Assembly (NCBI GenBank): GCA_963788205.1
Contig: CAWBGG010000002.1
Location: forward strand, 124,001-188,000
DNA length: 64,000 bases
DNA from: CAVVMA01 sp963788205
GTDB lineage: Bacteria > Desulfobacterota > Binatia > Binatales > Binataceae
Direction: 5' to 3'
The notes under the pieces are model-generated. The model ran no database searches. It saw nothing but the letters and a program-made list of their open reading frames with translations, and had not been told where the DNA came from. Positions 1-8,736 of this stretch are shown here, one piece after another. Each line of letters opens with the position of its first letter. Within the stretch, counting starts at the first letter, position 1. The position numbers and the translations under genes are program-made.

Positions 1-92
1 TCGCCGCAGTACAGCCCGCGCCGCGCGCTATACGCCGGCGTGACGATCCCGCTCGCGCCGCTGGTTCACGCTTCGCCGCCGTGACGATCGCG

Positions 93-1043
93 TCAGCGGA
101 CCGGAATCAGCAGGTCCGTGATCAGCTCGTTGGCCGGAGTCGAGTACGGATTGTTGCGATAGATCTCCAGCGCCGGGCGATCGTCGGGCACGCAGCCGCT
201 GGACGGCAGCCATTCGCCATACAGCCGCTCGAAGGCCGGATGAATCAGATCGTAGGGACCGGTCAGGCGATAGCTCGCGTACCTGCCGCCCGGCACTTCG
301 TGAAGCTCGACCTCGCCCTCCGCCTTGACCGCGGTGGGATAGATCACGCCTGCGAAGTAGCGGAAGTCGTCGCCGCCTTCGCCGTAGAAAATCCCGATCG
401 CTTCGTTGGTGGTTCCGGCCAGGCCGTGCCGGAGCTGCCATTGCCATAGCTTGGCGTAGGTGTCGCCCACTTTCGTCATCGGTCCCCGATGGCGGATCAC
501 ATGGGCGACCACGCCGGCGCGTTCGATCATTTCGACTTGCATCTTTTTTCCTCCTTGGCCCGGATAACTTGGCCTGGGCCCTTTGACCAACTGATCGAAA
601 CGCATATGCCGGGATCGGAACGCGCGCGGCGCCACGCTCGTGAGGGCACTGAAGGCGCGCGAGAAGGTCTGGACGCTCTCATAGCCCACGTCCATCGCGA
701 TGTCGGTGACGGGCGAATCGGTGGTGGCGAGCAGATGGGCCGCGCGTCCCAGCCGCAGCCGGCGCGCGGCCTCGATCACGCTCTCGCCGGTCATCGCGCG
801 GAAAATCCGATGGAAGTGAAAGCGCGAGAAGCAGGCGATCCGGGCGAGCTCGTCCAGCCGCCGCGGCGCAACCGGATCGGCGGAGAGCGCCGCAATGACC
901 CGCGCGATACGCCTGCGGTAATCCGCTTCGGTTACCGGCTTCACGCTCGCGACTATAGCAACTAGACCGCCGCGAATTCGTGGCCGGGATTGCTGAGTTG
1001 GGTGGGGTTGGTGAAGGTTTCGATTTGCCCTGGCAGCATGCAT
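93..1043 (-). CDS. AraC-family regulator with GyrI-like effector domain
   Basis: A 316-residue transcriptional regulator. Residues ~38-145 form the double helix-turn-helix of the AraC family; the motif GYESVQTFSRAF is the usual second-helix signature. Residues ~165-316 match the GyrI-like/SOUL-type small-molecule binding fold (EMIERAGVVAHVIRHRGP, then GGRYASYRLTGPYD, then EIYRNNP near the end). In this family (Rob, TipA and SbmC relatives) the C-terminal domain senses drugs or metabolites. The first ~30 residues are poorly conserved in character, so the true start may lie near residue 31 or 34. It is convergent with nothing obvious and is transcribed in the same direction as the kinase beside it. 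The target is not evident; autoregulation or control of an efflux or detoxification gene outside the window is possible. Confidence 0.88.
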   Translation of the reverse strand: MHAARANRNLHQPHPTQQSRPRIRGGLVAIVASVKPVTEADYRRRIARVIAALSADPVAPRRLDELARIACFSRFHFHRIFRAMTGESVIEAARRLRLGRAAHLLATTDSPVTDIAMDVGYESVQTFSRAFSALTSVAPRAFRSRHMRFDQLVKGPRPSYPGQGGKKMQVEMIERAGVVAHVIRHRGPMTKVGDTYAKLWQWQLRHGLAGTTNEAIGIFYGEGGDDFRYFAGVIYPTAVKAEGEVELHEVPGGRYASYRLTGPYDLIHPAFERLYGEWLPSSGCVPDDRPALEIYRNNPYSTPANELITDLLIPVR

Positions 1044-1053
1044 CCTTGCCTGC

Positions 1054-1112
1054 TTCTGGAAGTAGGACCGGCGTCTCGCCGGTCGCGGCCGGCGGGACGC
1101 CGGCCCTACTTC
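1054..1112. repeat. 59-bp GC-rich palindromic (REP-like) element, copy 1
   Basis: A self-complementary block built from GGACCGGCGTCTCGCCGGTC and GGCCGGCGGGACGCCGGCCC half-sites, bounded by TTCTGGAAGTAGG and CCTACTTC. A near-identical copy in the opposite orientation lies at 8737-8795, with one visible difference. It sits in the gap between the AraC gene and the kinase. Position and symmetry fit a REP or small non-autonomous mobile element; a role as a bidirectional terminator is possible. Confidence 0.75.
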
Positions 1113-1153
1113 GGAGTGGACAAACGCGTCGTGTTGAAGAGGGCGCGAACGAA

Positions 1154-4100
1154 CTACTGATGCGGATGGCCGTTGCCGTTGGCGGCTGGGCGGACTTCGA
1201 CCTTGTCGAGGTATTCGGCGAGCGTGCGTACTAGATGGCGGGCCGCGGCGGCGTCTTGCGCGCGCGCGGCTTCCTCCAGCGCCCGGCCGATTTCGCTGAT
1301 CGCCTCGAAGCCGAAACCGGCGCCCTCGCCCTTGATCCGATGGCCGATCGCGCGCAGTTCCTTAAAGTCCAGATCGGTGACCGCGGTCGTCAGAGCGCCC
1401 ACGTCTTCGCGCTTGCGCGCTAGAAAACCCGGGACCAGCTCCGCCAGTTCGGGATCAGCCTCGACTACCGGGTTCGCGCCGCTGGCCTCGGGAGCGGGGG
1501 CCGGCGCGCTGGTTAGATCGGCGATCGCGCTGAGCAGCGCCGACTTCTTGATCGGCTTGCTCAGGTGCGCCGTGCATCCGGCGTCGAAGCTGTTGCAGAT
1601 GTCTTCGTCGAGGGCCGACGCCGTCAGCGCCGCGATCGGGGTCGGCGTGCGGTTTTGCCCGCGCTCCCATTCCCGGATCTTGCGCACCGCGGTATAGCCG
1701 TCCATCACCGGCATCTGCACGTCCATCAGGACCAAATCGTATCTGGTGCGCATGAACTTGGTGACCGCGACCTGGCCGTTCTCCGCGATATCCAGCGCGT
1801 AGGGCAGATGCTTGAGATAGGCCTCGATTAGCTGGCGATTGTCGGGAGAGTCTTCGGCGAGCAGAATCCTAAGCGGCCGGGCGGCGCTGTGGGCCGAGCC
1901 GTTGGGCGCCGGCCGCGGCAGCTCGGTTTTCCGGCCCATCGCGATCGCCGCCGCGCTCAAGACCTCGGCGCGTTTGAGCGGCTTGCAGATGTAGCCGGTG
2001 TCGGCGCCAAGCTCGCGGGTGGCGGCGAGCGCCTGATTGACCTCTTCGGAACCGGACATCAGGATGACCGCGGGGCCGTTGTCGCGCCGCAACTGCCGGG
2101 CGACCTGGAAGCCGTCGAGCTCGGGCATCCGGCAATCGAGTAAAATCAATTGGTAGGGATTTCCGTCAGCGCGGGCGCGCTCGACTTGCGCGAGCGCTTC
2201 GCACCCGCCGGCGGCCTGGCCGACCTGCGCCCCCTGCGCGGCCAGCATTTCGGCCAGAATCTCGCGGCAGGTCGGGTTGTCGTCGGCCACTAGAATTCGC
2301 GCGCCCTCTAGATCGGCAGCTCCTTCGTCGCTGGCAGCCGGGCCCTCCGCGGCGCGCAGCCGCGCCACGAAATGGAAGGTGCTGCCCTTGCCGCGCTCGC
2401 TGGTTGCCCAGATTCGCCCGCCCATCAGTTGCACCAGCCGCGAGGCGATCGTGAGTCCCAGCCCGCTGCCGCCATAGCGGCGCGTGGTCGAGGAGTCGGC
2501 CTGCGTGAAGCTCTCGAAGATCTGATCCACTTTCTCGGCCGCGATGCCGATGCCGGTGTCGCGCACATCGAAGCGCAGGTAAACGTCGCCGTTGTGGCCC
2601 GGCTCGTTTTCGACCGTGACCGCAACCTCGCCCTGCTCGGTGAACTTGATCGCGTTGCCGACCAGATTGATCAGGACTTGGCGCAGGCGCAGCGTATCGC
2701 CGATCAGGCGCAAGGGCACCCCGGCTGCGATCCGGGTGGTCAGCTCCAGCCCTTTTTCATGGGCGCGAGTGCTGAGCGTTTCGGCCACGTGCTCGACCAG
2801 TTCCTCGAGGTCGAAGTCGGCCTGCTCCAGATTCAGGCGCCCGCTTTCGATTTTCGCCAGATCGAGGATGCCGTTGATCAAATTCAACAGCGCGTTGCCG
2901 TTGCTGGTCATGGTGGTGGTGAAGCGGCGCTGCTCGGCCGTGAGCTCGCTCTCGGCGAGCAGGTCGGCCATGCCCAGAATCGCGTTCATCGGCGTGCGAA
3001 TCTCGTGCGACATGCTGGAGAGGAATTCGGACTTGGCGCGCGAGGCGGCCAGGGCGGCTTCGCGCGCCGCGATCAATTCGTGTTGCGTGCGCTTGAGCTC
3101 GCTGATGTCGCTGGTGAAGGTGACCACGCAGGGTTCGCCGTCCAGCTCGATGATCGCGCCGGACATCAGGCACGAGACCTGCCGGCCTTGCGCGGTCTTG
3201 AGGTCGACTTCCAGGTTCTCCACGGAGCCGTGATCCAGCAGCTCTCCGGCGAACTTGTAGAACTGCTGATGGTCGGTCCAGAGATTGGCGAGCAGCCCGG
3301 GCGTGGTCAGGACCTGCTCGCGTGAATAGCCGATCGATGGGAACTTTGGGCTGACGTCGATGTAGCGGCCATCGCGCAGCCGGTTGATGCAAATTGCGTC
3401 GGGACAGGCGTCGAAGATCTTGCGCAGCTTGGTCTCGCTCTGCTTGAGCTGCTTCTGCGCGGCGATCAGGTTGTCCTGGATCTGCTTCAACTCCGTGATG
3501 TCGCGCGAGAAGCTGAGCGCGCAGGGCTCGCCGTCCAGATCCACCAGCACCGAGGAGATCAGATGTGGCACGAGGCGGCCGTCCGGCATCCTGACGTTGC
3601 CTTCATGATTGCGCACGAAGCCGCTCTTTCTGAGCTCGGCTTCGAAGGCTGACAGGCTGGCGGCGTCGGTCACATCGAGCTCCTCGATCGATCGTCCCAG
3701 CACCTGCTTGAGCGTGAAGCCGCGCTGGAGGAACGCGTCGTTGACGTAGATGTAGCGATGGTCGGAGAGCCCGATCAGCGAAACCGGGTCCATGTTGGCG
3801 TCGAGCAGCTTGCGCTGGCGGGCCTCGCTCTCGCGCAGCTTGCGATTGTTCTCGGACACCGCGATGCGCCATCGCGCCCACTGCTTGTTGCCGGCCAGGG
3901 TGAGCACCGAGCTGGTCAGCACCGCGAGCCACAGCTCCGCGATGTAGGGAGTATGCGGCCGCACCAGCATCGTGTCCGCCACCGCGGCAACCAGCAATCC
4001 CATGATTGCAGCGGCCTGCCATTCCAGCTCCCACGGCACCAGCGCGCAGGTGGCGGTCAGAACCACCAGGATCGTCACGAACACCGGGACCTGCTGTCCG

Positions 4101-4378
4101 AGCCTCGCGTAGCTGCACGTGCCGACGCCGACCACGAACAGGCAAAAGCACAGGGTTGCGGGCCGCCAATGGCGGGCGAATTCCGCCCGCAGACTCAGCC
4201 CGCCGGCCAGCATCAGGGCGGCCAGCTCGAGCACCTCGTAGGGCAGGGCGAGGCCCGCTTGTTCAGGGTTGGACCAGAAGGATTGGACGATCAGTCCGAT
4301 GACGGTGAGGATCGAGACGCCGAAGCCGATGCGCAGCAGGCCGATAACCGGCACCGGATCGAAATCGTCGGCCAGCAT
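1154..4378 (-). CDS. Membrane hybrid histidine kinase (PAS-PAS-HisKA-HATPase-REC-REC-Hpt)
   Basis: A complete phosphorelay protein of 1074 residues. The N-terminal ~170 residues hold about five hydrophobic segments and the motif LGQQVPVFVTILVVLTATC. Two PAS regions follow (~190-295 and ~310-430), then HisKA with the SHEIRTP box (phospho-His ~458) and the HATPase with N box (NLVGNAIKF), G1 (DTGIGI) and G2 (GGSGLGL). REC1 has acceptor Asp ~748 (LLDCRMP), REC2 has Asp ~886 (LMDVQMP), and a terminal Hpt has GHRIKGEG (His ~1013). The frame stays open to 4540, but I choose the ATG at 4378. The kinase at 53577 aligns from just after it (FDP...), and a promoter-like sequence at 4507-4535 lies inside the longer frame. 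No output gene is adjacent; the signal is unknown. Confidence 0.93.
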   Translation of the reverse strand: MLADDFDPVPVIGLLRIGFGVSILTVIGLIVQSFWSNPEQAGLALPYEVLELAALMLAGGLSLRAEFARHWRPATLCFCLFVVGVGTCSYARLGQQVPVFVTILVVLTATCALVPWELEWQAAAIMGLLVAAVADTMLVRPHTPYIAELWLAVLTSSVLTLAGNKQWARWRIAVSENNRKLRESEARQRKLLDANMDPVSLIGLSDHRYIYVNDAFLQRGFTLKQVLGRSIEELDVTDAASLSAFEAELRKSGFVRNHEGNVRMPDGRLVPHLISSVLVDLDGEPCALSFSRDITELKQIQDNLIAAQKQLKQSETKLRKIFDACPDAICINRLRDGRYIDVSPKFPSIGYSREQVLTTPGLLANLWTDHQQFYKFAGELLDHGSVENLEVDLKTAQGRQVSCLMSGAIIELDGEPCVVTFTSDISELKRTQHELIAAREAALAASRAKSEFLSSMSHEIRTPMNAILGMADLLAESELTAEQRRFTTTMTSNGNALLNLINGILDLAKIESGRLNLEQADFDLEELVEHVAETLSTRAHEKGLELTTRIAAGVPLRLIGDTLRLRQVLINLVGNAIKFTEQGEVAVTVENEPGHNGDVYLRFDVRDTGIGIAAEKVDQIFESFTQADSSTTRRYGGSGLGLTIASRLVQLMGGRIWATSERGKGSTFHFVARLRAAEGPAASDEGAADLEGARILVADDNPTCREILAEMLAAQGAQVGQAAGGCEALAQVERARADGNPYQLILLDCRMPELDGFQVARQLRRDNGPAVILMSGSEEVNQALAATRELGADTGYICKPLKRAEVLSAAAIAMGRKTELPRPAPNGSAHSAARPLRILLAEDSPDNRQLIEAYLKHLPYALDIAENGQVAVTKFMRTRYDLVLMDVQMPVMDGYTAVRKIREWERGQNRTPTPIAALTASALDEDICNSFDAGCTAHLSKPIKKSALLSAIADLTSAPAPAPEASGANPVVEADPELAELVPGFLARKREDVGALTTAVTDLDFKELRAIGHRIKGEGAGFGFEAISEIGRALEEAARAQDAAAARHLVRTLAEYLDKVEVRPAANGNGHPHQ

Positions 4379-5188
4379 CCGCCACGTCGCGCCCCAGCCG
4401 CAGCCCGAGGCTCTGCGCCTGCCGCGCGCCGGCGATCGGCCGCTCCTCAGACCGGGATGGTCCAGCTTCAATGCGCATTCGCCAAGCCTCGCATCGTGCA
4501 TTACAAAAAGTAGCAATACTGATACTCTCTGTAAAGCCACGTTCCGGCTGCCAAGGTGGAGGGCCGAAGCGGGCGCGGGAGCGCCGTGCAGCCGCGCTGC
4601 GCGCCGTGCCTGCCTCTACCGACACCGCTATGATCGACGCCGTCGGTGCGGACTTTAACCAGTCGCAGAGATTAAGAAGACGTTTAAACGTCAACCATCT
4701 AGAAAACTCTGGCTCGAAAGGAGGCAGGCAGGCGCAGGCTGCATCGGATTGCCCAATGCGCACCTGGGGTCCTCGGCCATTTGAGGCGCTTTCAGCCGGC
4801 TGCTCGCCTTGACACGCGAAGACCCTTCAAGGTAAAAGCGCCCATTCAAAGGGGGTGCCTCATCCGCGAATGCAACGCCCCTCTGCACATGAATTCATGA
4901 AGCGCTCTCTCGCAGCCTCCTCCCGCATACTCGGTGACCTTCTCGTTCTCCTTGGCGTTGAGCTTCTCTTGCTTCGCGCCAGCGAGCCTGCAGCAAACGG
5001 GCCGCTGATTGCTCGGACGCCTTCTTCGCTCTTCGTGACTGGTGTCTCTTGGAGGTTCCAAGACGGTCCAAGCCGCTGCCACCATGCAGAACAGCATCCC
5101 TGCCACCGCGGTGTGGGTTGTCCCTCCATAACTGCCTCCAAGTCCGCCGTTCCGCTAGGTTACGAGGGCGCTGCGAGGTTCAGGTGAG
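4379..5188. other. Gene-poor interval upstream of both the kinase and the nitrilase cassette
   Basis: This 810-bp stretch separates the divergent kinase and the 5189 cassette. Short open frames occur on both strands, but none has a convincing ribosome site or a recognisable product. It contains the putative kinase promoter and must hold the promoter of the rightward cassette, which I could not place with confidence. Confidence 0.5.
4507..4535 (-). promoter_or_regulatory. Putative sigma70-type promoter of the hybrid kinase
   Basis: On the minus strand, TTTACA (4535-4530) and TACTTT (4512-4507) are separated by 17 bp. Transcription would begin near 4500, about 120 bp before the ATG at 4378. 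It stands out in an otherwise GC-rich context and supports the shorter start of the kinase. Confidence 0.4.
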
Positions 5189-6211
5189 ATGAACTCCATT
5201 CGAGCCCTATCCCAGCCAATGGAATCCAGCACGAACCCTATTCAGTTCGTTTCCTGCACTGGAAAAGAAGAAGATGTTGTTAGACTCCGGTCGCACCCCG
5301 GGCTCCTGGGGATCTATCAAGTTTGCGGCCGTCACCCATGGCTCCTTGAGGTTCTGCCGTTCGCAGAAACTGAGGACAGCCGTGCAGGGCTGGAGGCTTC
5401 AGGCCAAATTCTCAAGCCTTTGGACCTCGGGAACCTCCGTCCGGGACCAAGCTCATACGCGTGGAAGACCTACAGTTGGGAAGATGCCATGACGAGGCTA
5501 GACGAAGCCGAGAGGCGATTACAGGTATTCGTTTTTGCGCGACCTGCGCTAGAGAACTACCCCGACGTTATGACCGTCAACCTTCGGGTCGAGGCTTTTA
5601 CCGAGACGATTAAGAAAGCCGCCGCCTCGCAGCCTCGTCAACTTTTTCCCCGCCGGCTGTCCGTCCTCAGCGCTTCCGATTGGTCCATCTTGCTCGAGCT
5701 CTTGGTGTTCTCGATAGGAGACCTCAGCCAGCTTCTCTATACGCTGAGCGAGTGGGACTTCCGAACGTCAACCAAGTGCGTTCTGACTCGCTGGAAAGCC
5801 TCCGGAGAAACGAACGCGTATTATGCGTACAACCAACGACGCCGGTCGGAGTTTTTTTACACCCCTGCTTTGCCAGCCGACTTCAAACTTGCCATGCGAG
5901 CAAGGAACGATCGCCATTTTTTTGACAACAAAGGGCATGATGTACAGCGCCGATTGCTGCTGGAAGCTCAAGACCGCGGCATTCCGCCTAAGAATCCAAA
6001 ATTTCCCTCCGATGTAGATGCCCAACTCGGCTACTCTCCTGGAGGCCACTACGTACGTGCTGGCCAACTCAAGCACGCAAACTCTTTTGTCGAACCGGGT
6101 GACGATCCGCCCGTCCGCAGGCTGGGCAATGAACTTGATTCTGCTCCGTTCGGCACGCGTCTCCAAGCTAGATCGCGGCGCCCAATTGAAGGAGTTAGAG
6201 GGGCAGCTTAA
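5189..6211 (+). CDS. Unknown protein with AsnC/RAM-like N-terminal fold (cassette gene 1)
   Basis: A 340-residue protein without a recognised full-length family. Residues ~17-70 (IQFVSCTGKEEDVV, then LLGIYQVCGRHPWLLEVLPF) follow the strand-helix-strand-strand pattern of the Lrp/AsnC ligand-binding (RAM) domain, in which 'V/ItGdyD' marks the second strand. A second possible copy lies around residues 105-195 (RLQVFVFARP ... LLVFSIGDLSQLLYTL). No signal peptide, membrane segment, helix-turn-helix or nuclease motif is seen. The last ~65 residues overlap the next frame and have an unconvincing composition, so the true C-terminus is doubtful. Base composition is less GC-rich than neighbouring genes. 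It heads a co-directional cassette ending in a nitrilase-like protein. Function is unknown; a sensor subunit is my inference. Confidence 0.6.
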   Translation: MNSIRALSQPMESSTNPIQFVSCTGKEEDVVRLRSHPGLLGIYQVCGRHPWLLEVLPFAETEDSRAGLEASGQILKPLDLGNLRPGPSSYAWKTYSWEDAMTRLDEAERRLQVFVFARPALENYPDVMTVNLRVEAFTETIKKAAASQPRQLFPRRLSVLSASDWSILLELLVFSIGDLSQLLYTLSEWDFRTSTKCVLTRWKASGETNAYYAYNQRRRSEFFYTPALPADFKLAMRARNDRHFFDNKGHDVQRRLLLEAQDRGIPPKNPKFPSDVDAQLGYSPGGHYVRAGQLKHANSFVEPGDDPPVRRLGNELDSAPFGTRLQARSRRPIEGVRGAA

Positions 6212-6767
6212 GGCTAAAGTGGGGGTTACCGCGACGCGAATGGTGCATCGAATTTACCAGATCACGGGAGATTTCGACTACGTGGTGCCTACCTACACGC
6301 GGTCTGACTCGGCCCGGGAATCGTTTGAGCGCGAATTGGCCAAGCTACACTATCAACTCGAACCACTGGTAGATGGTGCTCCGCGCGTTCTTTCGCTACG
6401 GATCCCCGGCGAGCCTGCGGCAAGCCACGACCCTCTTTCGGAAACGGATCAACGCATCGCGGAGGGCTTGTTCAGGAACGCCGGCGGATCGCTTGCGTAT
6501 TGGGAGGAGATTGAACGAGTGAAGGAGCGCTGGAGGGCCGACGCTCGGGGCGATGCGCTCTCGGACAAGCATAACCGCTTGTCTCCGCGCGCAAACCTAG
6601 TTTTGGAGGCGACTCCGCCACCAGAGCAGATTTCGCAAACGCCCAAAGCGCTCTCTGAACTGGGTCTAAGTGAGACATGGGAACTGAAGGACGAAGTCAA
6701 CGCCGCCATCGTGCGCCTGAGTGTGCATTCCATAGAGGAACGTCGCAGCCGTGGTGGAAGAGATTGA
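6129..6767 (+). CDS. RAM (Lrp/AsnC-like) domain protein (cassette gene 2)
   Basis: The start at 6129 gives 212 residues and a complete RAM fold. It has a first strand (NLILLRSARVS), a helix (LKELEGQLK), then MVHRIYQITGDFDYVVP, which closely matches the AsnC consensus V..I..vtGdyDyll, and a second helix (SARESFERELAKL). A segment starting LSETDQRIAEGLF is reminiscent of the Lrp helix-turn-helix opening but is not convincing as DNA-binding. The frame is open from 6018, so a longer start is possible; neither start has a clear ribosome site. It overlaps gene 1 by 83 bp and gene 3 by 17 bp. The C-terminal strand (AAIVRLSVHSIEERR) looks like the missing first strand of the RAM region that begins gene 3. 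This raises the possibility that genes 2 and 3 were once one chain. Confidence 0.6.
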   Translation: MNLILLRSARVSKLDRGAQLKELEGQLKAKVGVTATRMVHRIYQITGDFDYVVPTYTRSDSARESFERELAKLHYQLEPLVDGAPRVLSLRIPGEPAASHDPLSETDQRIAEGLFRNAGGSLAYWEEIERVKERWRADARGDALSDKHNRLSPRANLVLEATPPPEQISQTPKALSELGLSETWELKDEVNAAIVRLSVHSIEERRSRGGRD

Positions 6768-8217
6768 GGGCGCCCACTATAGGGGTGAGATAGCGTTTGA
6801 TTACTTTGTTTCAGCAATCCCGGAGGTGGTAGGCATTGCTCGATTTCACGATTACGGCCAACTGGCGCGGTTCTTGCTGGGGTTTGAAGGTATCTGCGAC
6901 CACACCGAGTTCCATCTAATTCTCGACCAAATTCCTTCGGTTTCCAATCTGAGGGCTTCGGACCAGTGCGCTCCATGTGTGTTCTCACAGTCTCTCCGGA
7001 GGCCGCAGGGGCCGGACCTAGAGCTGGAGCGCGATCCAGGGATGGCGTGCCGCCATTGCGGTCGGTATCTCCGACAGCCTGATCGGAATCCTCCGTTGAA
7101 ACTGCGGGTGGACCTTCGCTCGAAAGCTGCTCTAAGGCCAAGAGTGAGAATAGCCGTGATCGACCTGGCGCTAGAGGGAAACGACCTGATAGCGATAGGC
7201 GCCATCCCCGGCAACTGCCCCTCCCCCGAATACGAGACCGATGAGGCCTGGCGGAGGATGGCAATAGGCAAGAGGCTGGGAAAGGAACTTTACGACCATG
7301 TGATCGCTAGCCAGATCCTTCGTAGTGCTCATATCATCGTTGTTCCAGAGTATTGTGTGCCTCTTCACGCGATGCAGGAGTTTGTTCGGTTGTATGCGAA
7401 GTGGTCTGAGGGGTCGCCGCTCCCCCCGATGGACGAACGTTTCATTGTACTGGGCTCCCATCTTGATCAAGAGGGTTTTAACGTCGCTCCGATTGTCCAC
7501 CGGCGCGGGAGGGAGATCAGAGTTTACTTTCAGCACAAACAGGTCTTGGCGGAGCGTGAGAAACCCTGGGTCCGCAGGCGTGGCAGTGGTACCTTGGTCT
7601 TTCGATCGAGCCTTGGGAACCTGTGTGTGCGGGTTTGCAAGGATGAGCACGACAGAGATTTAGACCTGATTCGGGACGTCAACATCGTTCTATGCCCGGC
7701 TTATCACCCAGGATCGAAGGACACTCTGCCGGATTTCATTAAGCACAAGGTGGAGCTGAGTCAGTACGTTGTGGCGTTTGCGAACGGCGCCCAGCGCGAG
7801 CGTTCTAGGGGAGGTAAAAAACATTTCGCGCCACGGGCCGCTTCTTTCATCAAATGTGCTCATGAGAAGGAGACGGTCGCAAAGCTTGGCGACAAAGGCT
7901 CGGAGCTAAAGCTGCTTCACTTTAAGGCGCCTCTCGTGGATCGGGAGGTGTCGCTGCTCAAGCTGGATCAAGCGCGTGTGCCGTACCGGCAAGGAGCAGC
8001 GGCCGAAGGGATTGTGCCCCTTCATGTAGACGATTGGGCCAAAACCGATCGAAAGCGATTGGAGTCCGATATCGAGCGAAGGCTCGATTCTATCAGAAAG
8101 GAGGCCGAAGACAAGGGCGGCAAGTTGGAGGACTATTGGATGATCGACTGGGGGCGAGCAGAAAAAGAATGGCGCACAATAGCGACCCAGAACCGCCGAG
8201 ATCGTCGTCACATCTGA
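6751..8217 (+). CDS. RAM-zinc ribbon-nitrilase fusion, putative C-N hydrolase (cassette gene 3)
   Basis: A 488-residue protein with three visible parts. Residues ~5-65 resemble most of a RAM domain. Residues 73-103 carry CxxC-x23-CxxC (CAPC ... CRHC), a likely zinc ribbon. Residues ~130-350 match the carbon-nitrogen hydrolase (nitrilase) fold, with Glu200 in VVPEY, Lys263 in QHKQVL and Cys296 in RVCKDEHD. The spacings of 63 and 33 residues are typical of the Glu-Lys-Cys triad of that superfamily. The later segment IVLCPAYHP ... VVAFANGA corresponds to the conserved strand after the nucleophile. Family members hydrolyse amides, nitriles or N-acyl groups. The start is GTG 6751, with AGAGGAA about 10 bp upstream. 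Nitrilase domains also occur as C-terminal parts of some defence-associated reverse transcriptases (DRT1), but no reverse transcriptase is present here. Substrate unknown. Confidence 0.75.
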   Translation: MVEEIEGAHYRGEIAFDYFVSAIPEVVGIARFHDYGQLARFLLGFEGICDHTEFHLILDQIPSVSNLRASDQCAPCVFSQSLRRPQGPDLELERDPGMACRHCGRYLRQPDRNPPLKLRVDLRSKAALRPRVRIAVIDLALEGNDLIAIGAIPGNCPSPEYETDEAWRRMAIGKRLGKELYDHVIASQILRSAHIIVVPEYCVPLHAMQEFVRLYAKWSEGSPLPPMDERFIVLGSHLDQEGFNVAPIVHRRGREIRVYFQHKQVLAEREKPWVRRRGSGTLVFRSSLGNLCVRVCKDEHDRDLDLIRDVNIVLCPAYHPGSKDTLPDFIKHKVELSQYVVAFANGAQRERSRGGKKHFAPRAASFIKCAHEKETVAKLGDKGSELKLLHFKAPLVDREVSLLKLDQARVPYRQGAAAEGIVPLHVDDWAKTDRKRLESDIERRLDSIRKEAEDKGGKLEDYWMIDWGRAEKEWRTIATQNRRDRRHI

Positions 8218-8350
8218 GACCAGTAATAGACGCGAGCGTATGTGCGCTGGGTGGACTCGGCGGTGCCCCTCTTGGCGTCTTTTCGTGTGCGCGCGCTATC
8301 CCTAAGCAGGGTTTGCGCCTCGGGGGTTGGTTGTTAGGTTAGACCAACAG

Positions 8351-8647
8351 CTAATCGTAGGTCGCAGAAGGCTTCGTTGCGCGCGGTCTGCGGTGGCCAC
8401 CTGCCAGGGAAGCGTGGAGACTCATCGAGCGTGTGGTACTCACCGCGGCGGATTTCCTCGCGACCTTTGCCAATGGCTTAGAGTTCCGCCCTGGTGGGGG
8501 CATAAGTGGGCAGGCTGCGTGCGCGCCGAAATAGACCCTGAGCGCCTCGCGCATCAGTTCGCTCTTGGTACGGTGCTCGTGCCGGCAGGCTTTCTCGACT
8601 TGGCGGGTCATCGCGAAGGGCAGGGAAAGAGTAATCGTGTCGCGCAC
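8351..8647 (-). pseudogene. Decayed CopG/ribbon-helix-helix regulator gene
   Basis: The open frame (GTG start at 8647) begins as a normal ribbon-helix-helix protein: TITLSLPFAMTRQVEKA, then RTKSELMREALRVYF. After that the frame is wrong. The next reading frame gives SLPTYAPTRAEL, a TAA stop (minus strand, 8480-8478), then AIGKGREEIRRGEYHTLDE. This is the usual C-terminal half of such CopG proteins. The original frame resumes with LHASLAGG. The simplest reading is a +2 insertion near 8525 and a +1 insertion (extra T) near 8429, plus a nonsense change. No partner toxin gene is visible on either side. The truncated or misread product could still bind DNA through the intact N-terminus. Confidence 0.75.
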
Positions 8648-8736
8648 TGTGGTTCATTGCAGGACAGCGAGGAAATCCGTGAAGGCCGCGCGAGGTTCGA
8701 GATCATGTGGCGCGGGATGCGGAAGATGCGCGCGAC

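Noticed and set aside
5189..8217. Reverse-transcriptase defence system (DRT1-like)
   Set aside because: The nitrilase domain suggested it, but no YADD or other reverse-transcriptase motif is present in any of the three frames.
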